Positions 16,634 through 25,478 of a DNA stretch of 64,000 bases are shown piece by piece (the first letter of the stretch is position 1; each line of letters starts with the position of its first letter). Under the pieces are notes generated by a model, which saw nothing but the letters and a program-made list of their open reading frames with translations, ran no database searches and was not told the origin of the DNA. Position numbers and translations under genes: made by a program. Source of the DNA: Syntrophotaleaceae bacterium (GTDB lineage: Bacteria > Desulfobacterota > Desulfuromonadia > Desulfuromonadales > Syntrophotaleaceae); assembly GCA_041390365.1 (NCBI GenBank), contig JAWKQB010000005.1, forward strand, positions 36,718 through 100,717. The letters run 5' to 3'.

Positions 16634-17757
16634 TCTCGAGCTCGCATACGTCCTTGGTTAGATGATCTAAACGAGTCGACTACTTCGGTGGCAACGCTCA
16701 AATAACTGCTCGCATAGACACTTGGATGAAATTTTGCCACAGCCCTCTCGTTGGCCAAAATCCCCATACGGACCCGGAGCTCAGGAGATTTAGCTAGTGT
16801 TTCTAGCTTTTGTAAAAGCGCTTGGCTATCACCTCCCCGGTAGAGAACACCTGAGATCCCATTCTCAATTAATTCAGGGTGGGCGCCTTTGTCAGCCAAG
16901 ACAACGGGCAGGCTCTCCAGCATTGCCTCCACAACAGCGATTCCAAACCCTTCATCAAGCGTTGGGTTTACATAGATATCCATGGCGTTTAGATACTCAC
17001 CGATTTTATCGGTATAGCCAGTAAACTTGACACTTTCTGTGATTCCTAACTGTGTAACCAATTCCTCCAACTGACCTCGAAGGCTTCCATCGCCAATCAT
17101 GATTAGTCGTGCGTGAGGGAGGGTCTTTTTCAATTTTGAAAACGCAAGAATAAGCGTTTTCTGATCCCGTTGCGGAATCATGCCCCCGACATGCCCAATG
17201 ACAATGTCGTTCTTACCGAATCCAAATTGTCTTCGAAGATCACTCTTATCTCTATTGCAGAGTCTTTTCTCTACAGGATTGTGCAATACTTCCATTTTTT
17301 TGTGGGGGACTGCAAACTCTCGATGTACTGATTCTTTCGTATAGTGTGAATTGCACGTAATCTTTTCTATCCGAGGCAGTATAAACCTGGAAATGTACCG
17401 ACCAACTCCTTTTCTGTAGCTAGCACTGCTATGTTCATTATGAATTATAGGAAGATTTTTGTAGCTAGCTGTGACAAAACCTATCAATAGTGGGCGGGTG
17501 AAATGCGTACAAATGGAATCAACAGTATATTTCCGACTTAATTCTACAGATTTTCGTATGATTTCGATTACTGAAGTTGTATCAAGGCATTCAACAATTG
17601 CACCACATTGCTCAAACTCGTCCCTTAACGGAGATGGCATATAGCAGAGGAAAATATGGCGGCATACCTTATGGTTCGCATACTTTGCAAGATACATTAG
17701 TTTACGGGGTGTTCCGCCGTACCCTGACAAACTCTCTATGATATGAAGTAATGTCAT
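16630..17757 (-). CDS. Glycosyltransferase family 4
   Basis: A 375-residue GT-B enzyme. The N-terminus has LLHIIESLSGYGGTPRKLMYLA, cut short here, typical of GT4 proteins that scan a lipid-linked acceptor. The C-terminus has GHVGGMIPQRDQKTL, MIGDGSLRGQLEEL, FTGYTDKIGEYLNAMD and NPTLDEGFGIAVVEAMLESLPVV, including the EX7E motif. It overlaps the polymerase gene upstream and the flippase gene downstream by four bases each. It belongs to the AT-rich central block of the locus. Donor sugar unknown. Confidence 0.9.
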   Translation of the reverse strand: MTLLHIIESLSGYGGTPRKLMYLAKYANHKVCRHIFLCYMPSPLRDEFEQCGAIVECLDTTSVIEIIRKSVELSRKYTVDSICTHFTRPLLIGFVTASYKNLPIIHNEHSSASYRKGVGRYISRFILPRIEKITCNSHYTKESVHREFAVPHKKMEVLHNPVEKRLCNRDKSDLRRQFGFGKNDIVIGHVGGMIPQRDQKTLILAFSKLKKTLPHARLIMIGDGSLRGQLEELVTQLGITESVKFTGYTDKIGEYLNAMDIYVNPTLDEGFGIAVVEAMLESLPVVLADKGAHPELIENGISGVLYRGGDSQALLQKLETLAKSPELRVRMGILANERAVAKFHPSVYASSYLSVATEVVDSFRSSNQGRMRARE

Positions 17758-19103
17758 TGAGAAGATTGCCTTTCCTCAGCCAAAAAAACTCTTTCCCTTT
17801 CAATCAATCCGAGAGATATCCCAAATGGAAGCAAACCATAGCTGTAAGTAAGGGGCGCATGCACGGGCAAAACGAAAAGATAAGTCATTGACACAGCTGC
17901 AAGGGCCATACATCTAGCTTTAAACATCCCGTTGTCATATTGTTTGTTTATTTTTACAAGAACGCATATTATCAAAATAATATTCATTACCATAATCATA
18001 AATCCAACATTACCAAATTTTATTGGTATATCTAATATCCCCATATCAATAAAGCCTAAATTATCTCCAGTAATTATTTTTCTGGCATTTCTACCAAACT
18101 TTGAATCCTTGTCAATAAATCCGTATCCAAAATAGGGTTGTTTTTCTAACAATCTTTCTCTTGATTCTGCTACTTTCTCTCGACCAATTAGGCTTCCTCC
18201 AGTATGAGTCGTTATTTCTTCGACAGCGGAAAAGACAAATTTGTGAGTAATTTTGTTGATGGAGGCGAAATCATTGCCAATTGTAAAAGACATAAATACA
18301 AGAGCAATTAAACAAAAGCAGATTGCGAATACAAACAATGTTGATCTAACGAAAGTTTTTGAAATTCCCTTTCCGCATATTAATAATATGGTTGGCAAAG
18401 CCACAAATGCCGCTAGAAGATATGAGCGAAAAAACGTCAACAAGAGACCGATTGCCGACAAACCTAATTTAACAAAAGGTCTCGAAATCTCTTGAGCGTA
18501 TTCATAATAAGACTTATAAAGAGATATTAAAATTACAGGCCAAAAAGGTGCATATATTTTCCAAAAAAACGCCTCTTCACTTCTCATATGATATGTCATG
18601 TTGGCTTTAAGAACTGGTCCGATTACTTGCCCAAGAATTTCCAAAACTGAATAATAAATACCTAACCAAACAAGGTATTTCCAACCCAATTCAACGCCTT
18701 TTCTTGTATCAATAAAAAGCAAGACTGCTAAAAATGAAAATATTGTCAAAAACTCTTTTGAAGACTTTAGAGAAAAAAACAAAGAGGAATTACCTGATAT
18801 CCATGGATAAAGAACCCCGTATAACCAAAACAAAAAAAATATAGATATTGGAATAAAAAATGGAGACTTTATAAAAATTTTAATTTTATGCAATGAGACA
18901 AGGATTGATGCGAAAATTATCAAAGCTATTAGAGCATGAATGTCAAATATCCCCTTAACGGCTATCTTCATAGGGTCAACAAATCCTAAAAATTCTGATG
19001 CCGGAAGAAGCATTAGCAATATCAAATTACCTCTCCAGATAATTGTACTTCCAAATCCAAACATTATTATCAGAAGCAAATAAACTAGAATAAATAAATT
19101 CAT
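17754..19103 (-). CDS. Wzy-like O-antigen/exopolysaccharide polymerase or ligase-like membrane protein
   Basis: A 449-residue protein with about 10-12 transmembrane segments and a large loop near residues 280-345 that contains TGGSLIGREKVAESRERLLEK followed by PYFGYGF, the layout of Wzy/WaaL-type proteins, whose periplasmic loop carries the conserved residues. It would polymerise flipped repeat units in the periplasm. Family sequences are very diverse, so the call rests on topology and context (Wzx and GT4 neighbours). This is the most AT-rich gene of the window. It overlaps both neighbours by four bases. Confidence 0.75.
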   Translation of the reverse strand: MNLFILVYLLLIIMFGFGSTIIWRGNLILLMLLPASEFLGFVDPMKIAVKGIFDIHALIALIIFASILVSLHKIKIFIKSPFFIPISIFFLFWLYGVLYPWISGNSSLFFSLKSSKEFLTIFSFLAVLLFIDTRKGVELGWKYLVWLGIYYSVLEILGQVIGPVLKANMTYHMRSEEAFFWKIYAPFWPVILISLYKSYYEYAQEISRPFVKLGLSAIGLLLTFFRSYLLAAFVALPTILLICGKGISKTFVRSTLFVFAICFCLIALVFMSFTIGNDFASINKITHKFVFSAVEEITTHTGGSLIGREKVAESRERLLEKQPYFGYGFIDKDSKFGRNARKIITGDNLGFIDMGILDIPIKFGNVGFMIMVMNIILIICVLVKINKQYDNGMFKARCMALAAVSMTYLFVLPVHAPLTYSYGLLPFGISLGLIERERVFLAEERQSSQ

Positions 19104-20977
19104 TGGTTTGAAACTCGCTTCAATCGGTCAGGCCACTTAGGAATTGACGTTTCTGCAAAAGCACCTTTTCGAAGGGCCTCTATCTGCTCGTCGCTTAACC
19201 ACGCATAAAGATAAAAAGCAACACCACTCCCTGGCCATTTCTTCTTTGCAAACTCCGCATATTTAGCCACTAAACTGCCAGAGCGAGCCAAAACTAATTG
19301 GTCATTTTTCTCGTAATTTCCAAAAAGAACAATTAGCTTGTCTTTATTATTCAAATCTTTTCGCACGAGGTCGATAGTTTCGAAGTCAATACGCTCACGA
19401 TAATCCATGGCGAAAATAATATCGATTAATCCACTGTTGGCCCACTTGGTTTCATCTCTTCCCTCAAGAGGCCTCGTTTTTGTTTTTGGTCGAGGGTGCC
19501 CGTCCACACTTATGATTAAATCAGGTTTGATCTTCCAGGTTTGTGCAGAGAAATCTTCCAATATATGCGTAACTGCCGTATCCTGCCATCTTTGGAGACG
19601 GTCACGTGCAGGTCCGCTCACATGTTTAAGTGCATAATCTGCCCAAAAATTGTGCCCTAGATTATCCTCATAGTTCTTTCGACAATGATCAGAGGTGCAA
19701 ATACCCATAGTTCTAATGTAGTCAAGATTAACTCCGTCAACATCATAACGTTTGACCAAATCCATCATTAAATTGACAATGAATTTTCTAAATTCAATAT
19801 TGTGTACGTTATATGCTTTTTCAGGAGAACCATCATCAAAAAACTGTGGATATGAGTCATTGCCTCTTTTAACTACAGTAAACCAAGGATGAACTTCAAT
19901 TCCCATCGAATGTGATTTCTCTATTAAATAAGCTAATGGATCCTCTCCAGCATCAATCCGCCTCTGAACACGTGGGTCAGCCTTAACAATAGTGGAAGGA
20001 AAATATGTCCCTTTTCCGTGCCAGACACAGGGCACATACACATTAAATCGCGCCCGTTTTATTCTTGCCAGAATTCGGTCTGTTTCAAATCTGGATATGG
20101 CCCACCGGATATCCTCATCAAAAATAGCTCGTGTCTCAATGAGTGTTCCATCCTTTGTTCTTTCCTGCTTGAGTGACAATTTGAGCCCATCATTCAACCA
20201 TTTGAATTTTTTATTTTCAACAAGATGAGGCTGTTTAAGTTGTTCGCGGTATAAATTGGCGACTTCTTCGTCTCTCAAAGCTTTGTCAAAAATGGTCAAG
20301 TCATCAAGACAGCCTTCGAACCCTCTGCTATGGCTGTTGGTCGCACCCTTATCAATCCCCAGAAATAGAGGACCATCCTGCAAAGATGAGGGCAAAAAGC
20401 TTTTGCTTTTCTCAGCCACTTTTTTCCCATCTATATACAGGCGACAAAATCCTTTGGGGCCGCTGTTCCATGACACTGTAATATTGGACCAGAATCCTGG
20501 TGTCAGCTTATAGGGAAGGGAGCAATGAACATGCTCTTGATTGGAAAGAATGAAATAAAGCCGATCTGACCCTGCAGGCTCCCACCATCCTTGCGATAAA
20601 GCTAGATACCCTTTTTTACCATCTTTCCATCTAGAGGAAAAAACCGTATGAGAATTGCTATCGCCTTCTCTCCATCCGGGTTTCACCCAGATGGAGATGG
20701 TTCCTGCCGCTGTAGTCAAACCTATTGGCGGATCATACTCTGCCCAACTCGATGGTAGAAATTCAAGGCACTTTCCAGTTACATCCTCTACAATCGAGGC
20801 GTTTTTTAATTGTAAATTGCCCTTTCTGGCTGAGAAATTTATCTCCTGCTTCGGCTCACTAAAGTCTTCAAGAGCATTTGCGTCTTCGGATAAAGATCTT
20901 TTATCTCCAAATCCCATTGCCATAAGCAGTGGCAAAAGAATGAGGAGCAGTATTTTTGGCTGAACTAAAAACCTCAT
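19100..20977 (-). CDS. Secreted LamG-domain protein with glycosidase-like (GHL10/DUF187-type) TIM barrel
   Basis: A 625-residue protein with an N-terminal hydrophobic signal (LLLILLPLLMAMGFG). Residues 70-245 form a LamG/concanavalin-like jellyroll (TAAGTISIWVKPGW, FEGCLDDLTIFDKALRDEE). Residues 285-610 form a glycosidase-like barrel with HPWFTVVKRGN, YDVDGVNLDYIRTMG and FAMDYRERIDFET. The DGVNLDYIR segment is the hallmark of the GHL10 (YngK-like) group. It probably binds and cuts, or edits, a polysaccharide outside the cytoplasm. It is the first gene of the overlapping AT-rich operon and overlaps the polymerase by four bases. Activity and substrate are inferred. Confidence 0.82.
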   Translation of the reverse strand: MRFLVQPKILLLILLPLLMAMGFGDKRSLSEDANALEDFSEPKQEINFSARKGNLQLKNASIVEDVTGKCLEFLPSSWAEYDPPIGLTTAAGTISIWVKPGWREGDSNSHTVFSSRWKDGKKGYLALSQGWWEPAGSDRLYFILSNQEHVHCSLPYKLTPGFWSNITVSWNSGPKGFCRLYIDGKKVAEKSKSFLPSSLQDGPLFLGIDKGATNSHSRGFEGCLDDLTIFDKALRDEEVANLYREQLKQPHLVENKKFKWLNDGLKLSLKQERTKDGTLIETRAIFDEDIRWAISRFETDRILARIKRARFNVYVPCVWHGKGTYFPSTIVKADPRVQRRIDAGEDPLAYLIEKSHSMGIEVHPWFTVVKRGNDSYPQFFDDGSPEKAYNVHNIEFRKFIVNLMMDLVKRYDVDGVNLDYIRTMGICTSDHCRKNYEDNLGHNFWADYALKHVSGPARDRLQRWQDTAVTHILEDFSAQTWKIKPDLIISVDGHPRPKTKTRPLEGRDETKWANSGLIDIIFAMDYRERIDFETIDLVRKDLNNKDKLIVLFGNYEKNDQLVLARSGSLVAKYAEFAKKKWPGSGVAFYLYAWLSDEQIEALRKGAFAETSIPKWPDRLKRVSNQ

Positions 20978-21018
20978 TTACTTTTTTCCCTACTTCACTA
21001 AAAATTAACCTGCTGACT

Positions 21019-21648
21019 TCACTCAAACCTCATATACGCCAACAACCACCCGATCTTCGCATACTCCGTAGCAAGCCAGCGCAACTCGCCTATTTCCATG
21101 CGAACTGTGCCGTGGGTTATTGCCTCATCGCGGGAAGGTACAAATCGGACGGCGTAACTTTCCGGGTTGAAGACCTCTTTGCTGATGAGTCGAATCCGCC
21201 GCATGTGGTAGGGCGAACTGACGAACAGGGCCGAGCGGTAGCCGTGGAGATCCATCAGCCTTTTCGCTTCAAACGCCTCGACATGTGTGGCTTCGTAATA
21301 CCTCGGCAACTTCTGCCGGGCCGGCCGCACCGTCGGAGTGAACTGATCGATGAAGCTGCTGCCGACACTCTCGATCCGTCCGTCCGGCAGCCTCTCGAAA
21401 ACCGCCTGGTAGGCCGGGATGATCAGTGCGTCGGCAAAGCCGTCCCGCACCAGCTGCCGGGCTTCGAGCAGCCGATCTTCCAGCCCCGGTCCGACGAACA
21501 GGGTCACGACATCCGAACGCACCGGCTTGTCGGCATAGCGCAAAAAGCGGGGCGCCGCGTAAGCACCCAGTATGGCGATCAGCAGGAACAGAATAAGGGC
21601 CAGAATGACGACCTTCTTTGCCCTGCTGAAAAATCGATTCAAAAGCAT
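21019..21648 (-). CDS. YdcF/SanA/ElyC-like DUF218 membrane protein
   Basis: A 209-residue protein with one N-terminal transmembrane segment (VVILALILFLLIAILGAYAA) and a DUF218 domain: VTLFVGPGLEDRLLEARQL, then DALIIPAY and the late SSPYHMRRI motif that is typical of the family. The domain is probably periplasmic. Members are linked to envelope and lipid-carrier metabolism, but the reaction is not settled. I start at the ATG at 21648; an upstream in-frame ATG would translate a heptamer repeat array. It ends 40 bases upstream of the glycosidase gene start. Confidence 0.8.
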   Translation of the reverse strand: MLLNRFFSRAKKVVILALILFLLIAILGAYAAPRFLRYADKPVRSDVVTLFVGPGLEDRLLEARQLVRDGFADALIIPAYQAVFERLPDGRIESVGSSFIDQFTPTVRPARQKLPRYYEATHVEAFEAKRLMDLHGYRSALFVSSPYHMRRIRLISKEVFNPESYAVRFVPSRDEAITHGTVRMEIGELRWLATEYAKIGWLLAYMRFE

Positions 21649-21658
21649 GTCTAAACCC

Positions 21659-21896
21659 GTGAGGGGTGAGGGGTGAGGAGTGAGGGGTAACTTCCTCAAC
21701 CATCAAAAGCTTGTTAAACCTCGCAAGGCGTAATGCGTGAAGCGTAATGGGTTGAACCACCGATATGGCAAGAAAAGCGGATCATTACTCGCTTTCCTGC
21801 TTTATCCGCGAATGCGAAGCATCAGATTTGATCAGCGTCCAATTCCACCTTTGACTTCTGTTCTTTACCTGTAGCCAGTAGCCTGTCGCCAGCAGC
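21659..21896. repeat. Three heptamer arrays filling the gap upstream of the YdcF gene
   Basis: Gtgaggg/gtgagga units lie at 21659-21686, gtaatgc-type units at 21723-21750, and ctgtagc/cagtagc/cagcagc units at 21869-21896. The stretch 21751-21868 between them shows no gene and no structure I can name. Confidence 0.88.
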
Positions 21897-21905
21897 CAGC
21901 CTTTG

Positions 21906-23735
21906 CTACTCCACCGTCACGCTCTTCGCCAGGTTGCGCGGCTGGTCGACGTCGGTGCCTTTTAGGACCGCCACGTGGTAGGCGAGGAGCTGGAGGGGGA
22001 TGGTCAGCAGTACCGGCAGCAGGATCTGCTCCGCTTCCGGGATCTCGATCACGTCCTCCGCCAGATTGCGCAGTCCCTCGTCGCCCCGATTGCAGATGGC
22101 GATGATGCGGCCCGAGCGGGCGGCGACTTCCTGGATATTGCCGAGGGTCTTTTCGTAGTTAGGGGAGCGGGGAACCAGCACCACCACCGGCAGGTTTTCG
22201 TCGATCAGGGCGATGGGACCGTGCTTCATCTCGCCGGCCGGATAGCCTTCGGCGTGGATGTAGGAAATCTCTTTGAGTTTGAGCGCCCCTTCGAGAGCGA
22301 TGGGATAGGTGGTGCCGCGGCCCAGATAGAGAAAATCGCGGGCCCCGTGGTATTTGTGGGCAATACGCTCGATCTCGCCGTCGATCTGCAGAACCTCTTC
22401 GAGAAGCAGCGGCAGTTTGACCAGGGAGGCCTGCAGGCTGAGCCCCTTTTCGCAGCTGATGGTCTCCTTCGCCCGGCCGATGGCCAGGGTGAGCAGCTGC
22501 AGCGCCACCAGTTGGGTGGTGAAGGCCTTGGTGGAGGCGACGCCGATTTCGGGACCGGCATGGGTGTAGATCACCCCCTGGGAGGCGCGGACGATGGAAG
22601 AATCGACAACATTGCAGATGGCGACCGCGAGAGCTCCCTTTTCCCGGGCCTCGCGCAGAGCGGCGAGGGTGTCGGCGGTTTCGCCGGACTGGGAGATGGC
22701 CAGCACCAGGGTCCGCTCGTCGATGACCGGATTGCGGTAGCGGAATTCGGAGGCGATGTCGACCTCCACCGGGATCCGGCAATATTTCTCGAGGAGGAAC
22801 TTGCCGACCAGAGCGGCGTGCCAGGAGGTGCCGCAGGCGACGATCACCAGCCTCTCGATGCTTGCCAGCTGCTCGGCGGAGAGACCGAGGTCGTCAAGGG
22901 CGACGCCGCCGGTTTTTTCGCACAGCCGCCCGGCGAGGGTATCGGCCACTGCCCGGGGCTGCTCATAGATTTCCTTGAGCATGAAATGACGGTAGCCGCC
23001 CTTTTCCGCCATCAGGGGCGACCAGTCGACATGTTTCGCCGTCTTGGCCTGCAGGCGACCTTCGAGATCGGTGAAAATGACTTCGCGGTCGCGGAACACG
23101 GCAACTTCGCCGTCATCGAGATAGACGAACTCGCGGGTATGGTTCAGGATGGCCGGGGCGTCGGAAGCGATGAAAAACTCCCGTTCGCCAAGCCCCACCA
23201 CCAGCGGCGAACCCTGGCGGGCGGCGATCAGCGTGCCGGGGTCTTCTTCGTTGACGATGCACAGGGCGTAGGCCCCTTTCAGCTCCCGCAGGGCGTGACG
23301 CACCGCCGTCTCGAAATTCTCCCCCAGCTTCAGATGCTGATTGATGAGATGGCTGATGACTTCGGTGTCGGTCTGGCTCCGGAAGTCATGCCCCAGGCGG
23401 ACGAGGTTTTCCTTGAGCTCGCGGTGATTCTCGATGATGCCGTTGTGCACCACGAACACGCCGCCGCCGCGATGGGGATGGGCGTTTTCTTCACAGGGGC
23501 GGCCGTGGGTGGCCCAGCGGGTGTGGCCGATCCCCAGGCTGCCGCCAAGGGGCGTCGCCTCCAGGAGCCGGGCCAGGTTGGCCAGCTTCCCCTCGCTGCG
23601 CAGCATCTCGGCGCCGCGGCCGTTGATGGTGCAGATCCCGGCCGAGTCGTAGCCGCGGTACTCGAGCTTTTCAAGCCCGCCCAAAATGATCGGCGCCGCC
23701 TCCCTGCCTCCGACATATCCGACGATTCCGCACAT
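21906..23735 (-). CDS. glmS: Glutamine-fructose-6-phosphate aminotransferase (isomerising)
   Basis: Makes glucosamine-6-phosphate from fructose-6-phosphate and glutamine, the first step towards UDP-GlcNAc. At 609 residues it has standard length. The Ntn-hydrolase glutaminase domain begins MCGIVGYVG, with Cys2 as nucleophile and GHTRWATHG downstream. Two SIS domains follow (VACGTSWHAAL; SQSGETADTL; LGRGTTYPIALEGALKLKE), and the protein ends LAKSVTVE, the usual active-site tail. An AAAGGAG site lies at good spacing before the start. Its position at the end of a polysaccharide locus suits supply of HexNAc precursor. Confidence 0.98.
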   Translation of the reverse strand: MCGIVGYVGGREAAPIILGGLEKLEYRGYDSAGICTINGRGAEMLRSEGKLANLARLLEATPLGGSLGIGHTRWATHGRPCEENAHPHRGGGVFVVHNGIIENHRELKENLVRLGHDFRSQTDTEVISHLINQHLKLGENFETAVRHALRELKGAYALCIVNEEDPGTLIAARQGSPLVVGLGEREFFIASDAPAILNHTREFVYLDDGEVAVFRDREVIFTDLEGRLQAKTAKHVDWSPLMAEKGGYRHFMLKEIYEQPRAVADTLAGRLCEKTGGVALDDLGLSAEQLASIERLVIVACGTSWHAALVGKFLLEKYCRIPVEVDIASEFRYRNPVIDERTLVLAISQSGETADTLAALREAREKGALAVAICNVVDSSIVRASQGVIYTHAGPEIGVASTKAFTTQLVALQLLTLAIGRAKETISCEKGLSLQASLVKLPLLLEEVLQIDGEIERIAHKYHGARDFLYLGRGTTYPIALEGALKLKEISYIHAEGYPAGEMKHGPIALIDENLPVVVLVPRSPNYEKTLGNIQEVAARSGRIIAICNRGDEGLRNLAEDVIEIPEAEQILLPVLLTIPLQLLAYHVAVLKGTDVDQPRNLAKSVTVE

Positions 23736-23755
23736 GGTTTGCTCCTTTTAAAATC

Positions 23756-23779
23756 GTGAGGAGTGAGGGGTGAGGAGTA
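23756..23779. repeat. GTGAGGA heptamer array
   Basis: Three gtgagg(a/g) units ending in gtaa lie between glmS and the UDP-sugar dehydrogenase gene. Confidence 0.85.
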
Positions 23780-23781
23780 AA

Positions 23782-25068
23782 TCACAATCTCCACAACCGC
23801 ATCCCCTGCTCCCGGATAGCGTCGGGGCAGAAGGCGCCCTTGACGTCCACGAACACCGAGCCGTTCAACAGCTCGCGGAAGGTCTGGGGGGGCAGATGGA
23901 CGTACTGCTGGTGGGCCACGGCGACGATGACGGCCGAGGCGGGCTTGAGTTCCTCAAAGGGGACCAAGTCGAAGCCGTATTCATGGGCCACTTCCGCCGG
24001 GTCGGCCAGGGGATCGTGGACCTGCACGCCGACCCCGTAGTCCTGCAGTTCGCGGATGACGTCGATGACCCGCGAATTGCGGATGTCCGGGCAGTTCTCC
24101 TTGAAGGTGACGCCGAGCACGGTAACGGTCGATCCGAGGATGTTGTGACCGTCGTGGATCATCTCCTTGATGGTCCGCTGGGCAATGAAATGACCCATGC
24201 CGTCGTTGATGCGCCGCCCGGCGAGGATGACCTGCGGATTGTAGCCGAGGCTTTCCGCCTTGTGAGTGAGGTAGTAGGGATCGACGCCGATGCAGTGGCC
24301 GCCGACCAGGCCGGGTTTGAAAGGGAGGAAGTTCCACTTGGTGGATGCCGCGGCCAGCACCTCGTTGGTGTCGATGTTCATGCGGTCGAAGATGACTGCC
24401 AGCTCGTTCATCAGTGCGATGTTGAGATCCCGCTGGGTGTTTTCGATGACCTTTGCCGCTTCAGCCACCCTGATCGAAGAAGCCCGGTAGACACCGGCGG
24501 TCACCACCGATTCGTAGACCCGGGCGACGATGTCGAGGGTCGCCGCATCCTGGCCGGAAACGACCTTGCGGATCTTGGCGAAGCTGTGCTCCCGGTCCCC
24601 CGGGTTGATCCGTTCCGGGCTGTAGCCCAGGGTGAAGTCCTCCCCGCATTTCAGTCCCGATATCCTCTCCAGGACCGGGGCGCATTCCTCTTCGGTGGCC
24701 CCGGGATAGACCGTCGATTCGTAGACCACGATGTCGCCCTTCTTCAGGGCCCGGCCCACCGTTTCGGAGGCGGCCAGCAGCAGGGACAGATCAGGCCGCT
24801 TCGACCCGTCGACCGGCGTCGGCACGGCGACGATGTGAAAATCGGCCCAATGCAGCTCCTCGACGGCGCTGGTGTAGATCACATCCGTTTCGGCGAGTTC
24901 CGGATAGGTGGCCTCCCCGGTGCGGTCGTGGCCGGCCTTGAGTTCGGCGATCCGCTGCTTGTCGATATCGAACCCGATTGTCCTGCCGACCCTGCCGAAG
25001 GCCACCGCTACAGGCAACCCGACATAGCCGAGACCGATCACCGAAACTTTGCGTTGATGAATTCCCAT
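23782..25068 (-). CDS. UDP-N-acetyl-hexosamine 6-dehydrogenase (WecC/TviB/WbpA family)
   Basis: NAD-dependent enzyme that oxidises C6 of a UDP-sugar twice to the uronic acid. At 428 residues it has standard length. The Rossmann motif GLGYVGLPVAVAFG is at residues 12-25, the central part has YESTVYPGATEE and GYSPERINPGD, the active-site region has LVGGHCIGVDPYYLTHKAE with the catalytic Cys, and GVTFKENCPDIRNS is C-terminal. The GD and HC pattern resembles TviB-type UDP-GlcNAc(A) dehydrogenases more than UDP-glucose dehydrogenase. GGAG precedes the start at good spacing. With WecB it could supply UDP-ManNAcA; with GlmS, UDP-GlcNAcA. Which product is made is open. Confidence 0.93.
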   Translation of the reverse strand: MGIHQRKVSVIGLGYVGLPVAVAFGRVGRTIGFDIDKQRIAELKAGHDRTGEATYPELAETDVIYTSAVEELHWADFHIVAVPTPVDGSKRPDLSLLLAASETVGRALKKGDIVVYESTVYPGATEEECAPVLERISGLKCGEDFTLGYSPERINPGDREHSFAKIRKVVSGQDAATLDIVARVYESVVTAGVYRASSIRVAEAAKVIENTQRDLNIALMNELAVIFDRMNIDTNEVLAAASTKWNFLPFKPGLVGGHCIGVDPYYLTHKAESLGYNPQVILAGRRINDGMGHFIAQRTIKEMIHDGHNILGSTVTVLGVTFKENCPDIRNSRVIDVIRELQDYGVGVQVHDPLADPAEVAHEYGFDLVPFEELKPASAVIVAVAHQQYVHLPPQTFRELLNGSVFVDVKGAFCPDAIREQGMRLWRL

Positions 25069-25090
25069 CTGTGCTCCGTTGTAATAAAGC

Positions 25091-25208
25091 CGTAAGGCGT
25101 GAGGCGTTGTTTAAAACCCGTAAGGCGTGATGCGTGAAACTTAATGGGTAAAATCAACAATCTGTTGTTAGCCTTTCACGCATTACGCATTACGCTTTAC
25201 GATTTACG
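25091..25208. repeat. Inverted pair of CGTAAGG/TTACGCA heptamer arrays
   Basis: Direct units cgtaagg, cgtgagg, cgtgatg lie at 25091-25139. Their complements (cacgcat, tacgcat, tacgctt, tacgatt) lie at 25178-25208. The two arms could fold into a long imperfect hairpin. The right arm codes the last residues of the small zinc-ribbon protein. Confidence 0.85.
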
Positions 25209-25417
25209 GCTTTCTTCGCAAGCGGTCCGGCTATCTCGTGCTGATGCCAGTAGCCGCATAGGACACAGGTTACCCCTCTGATCTTTCCCTCCGAGACGGT
25301 TGCCCGGGTGACATACATGCCGATCCTGGCCTGGCATTTGGGGCACCTGAGGTGTTCCCGCTTGGCGGGATTGTCCCTGCGGCGGTGAGTCTCACAATCG
25401 ATGATTCCGCGTTCCAT
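25190..25417 (-). CDS. Small zinc-ribbon protein, function unknown
   Basis: A 75-residue protein with two Cys pairs, CPKC near residue 25 and CVLC near residue 52, spaced as a zinc ribbon. The N-terminus is rich in Arg and Lys. A GGAG site lies eight bases before the ATG, which supports translation. The last five codons and the stop are made of a tacgctt-type heptamer array, so the C-terminal tail may be an accidental extension. It follows the VKOR-thioredoxin gene on the same strand. No function can be named. Confidence 0.55.
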   Translation of the reverse strand: MERGIIDCETHRRRDNPAKREHLRCPKCQARIGMYVTRATVSEGKIRGVTCVLCGYWHQHEIAGPLAKKAVNRKA

Positions 25418-25478
25418 TGGTATCGCTCCAATTGCTCCTCTTCGGGCGCGCTTGATTTCACCTATTACGCATTACGTA

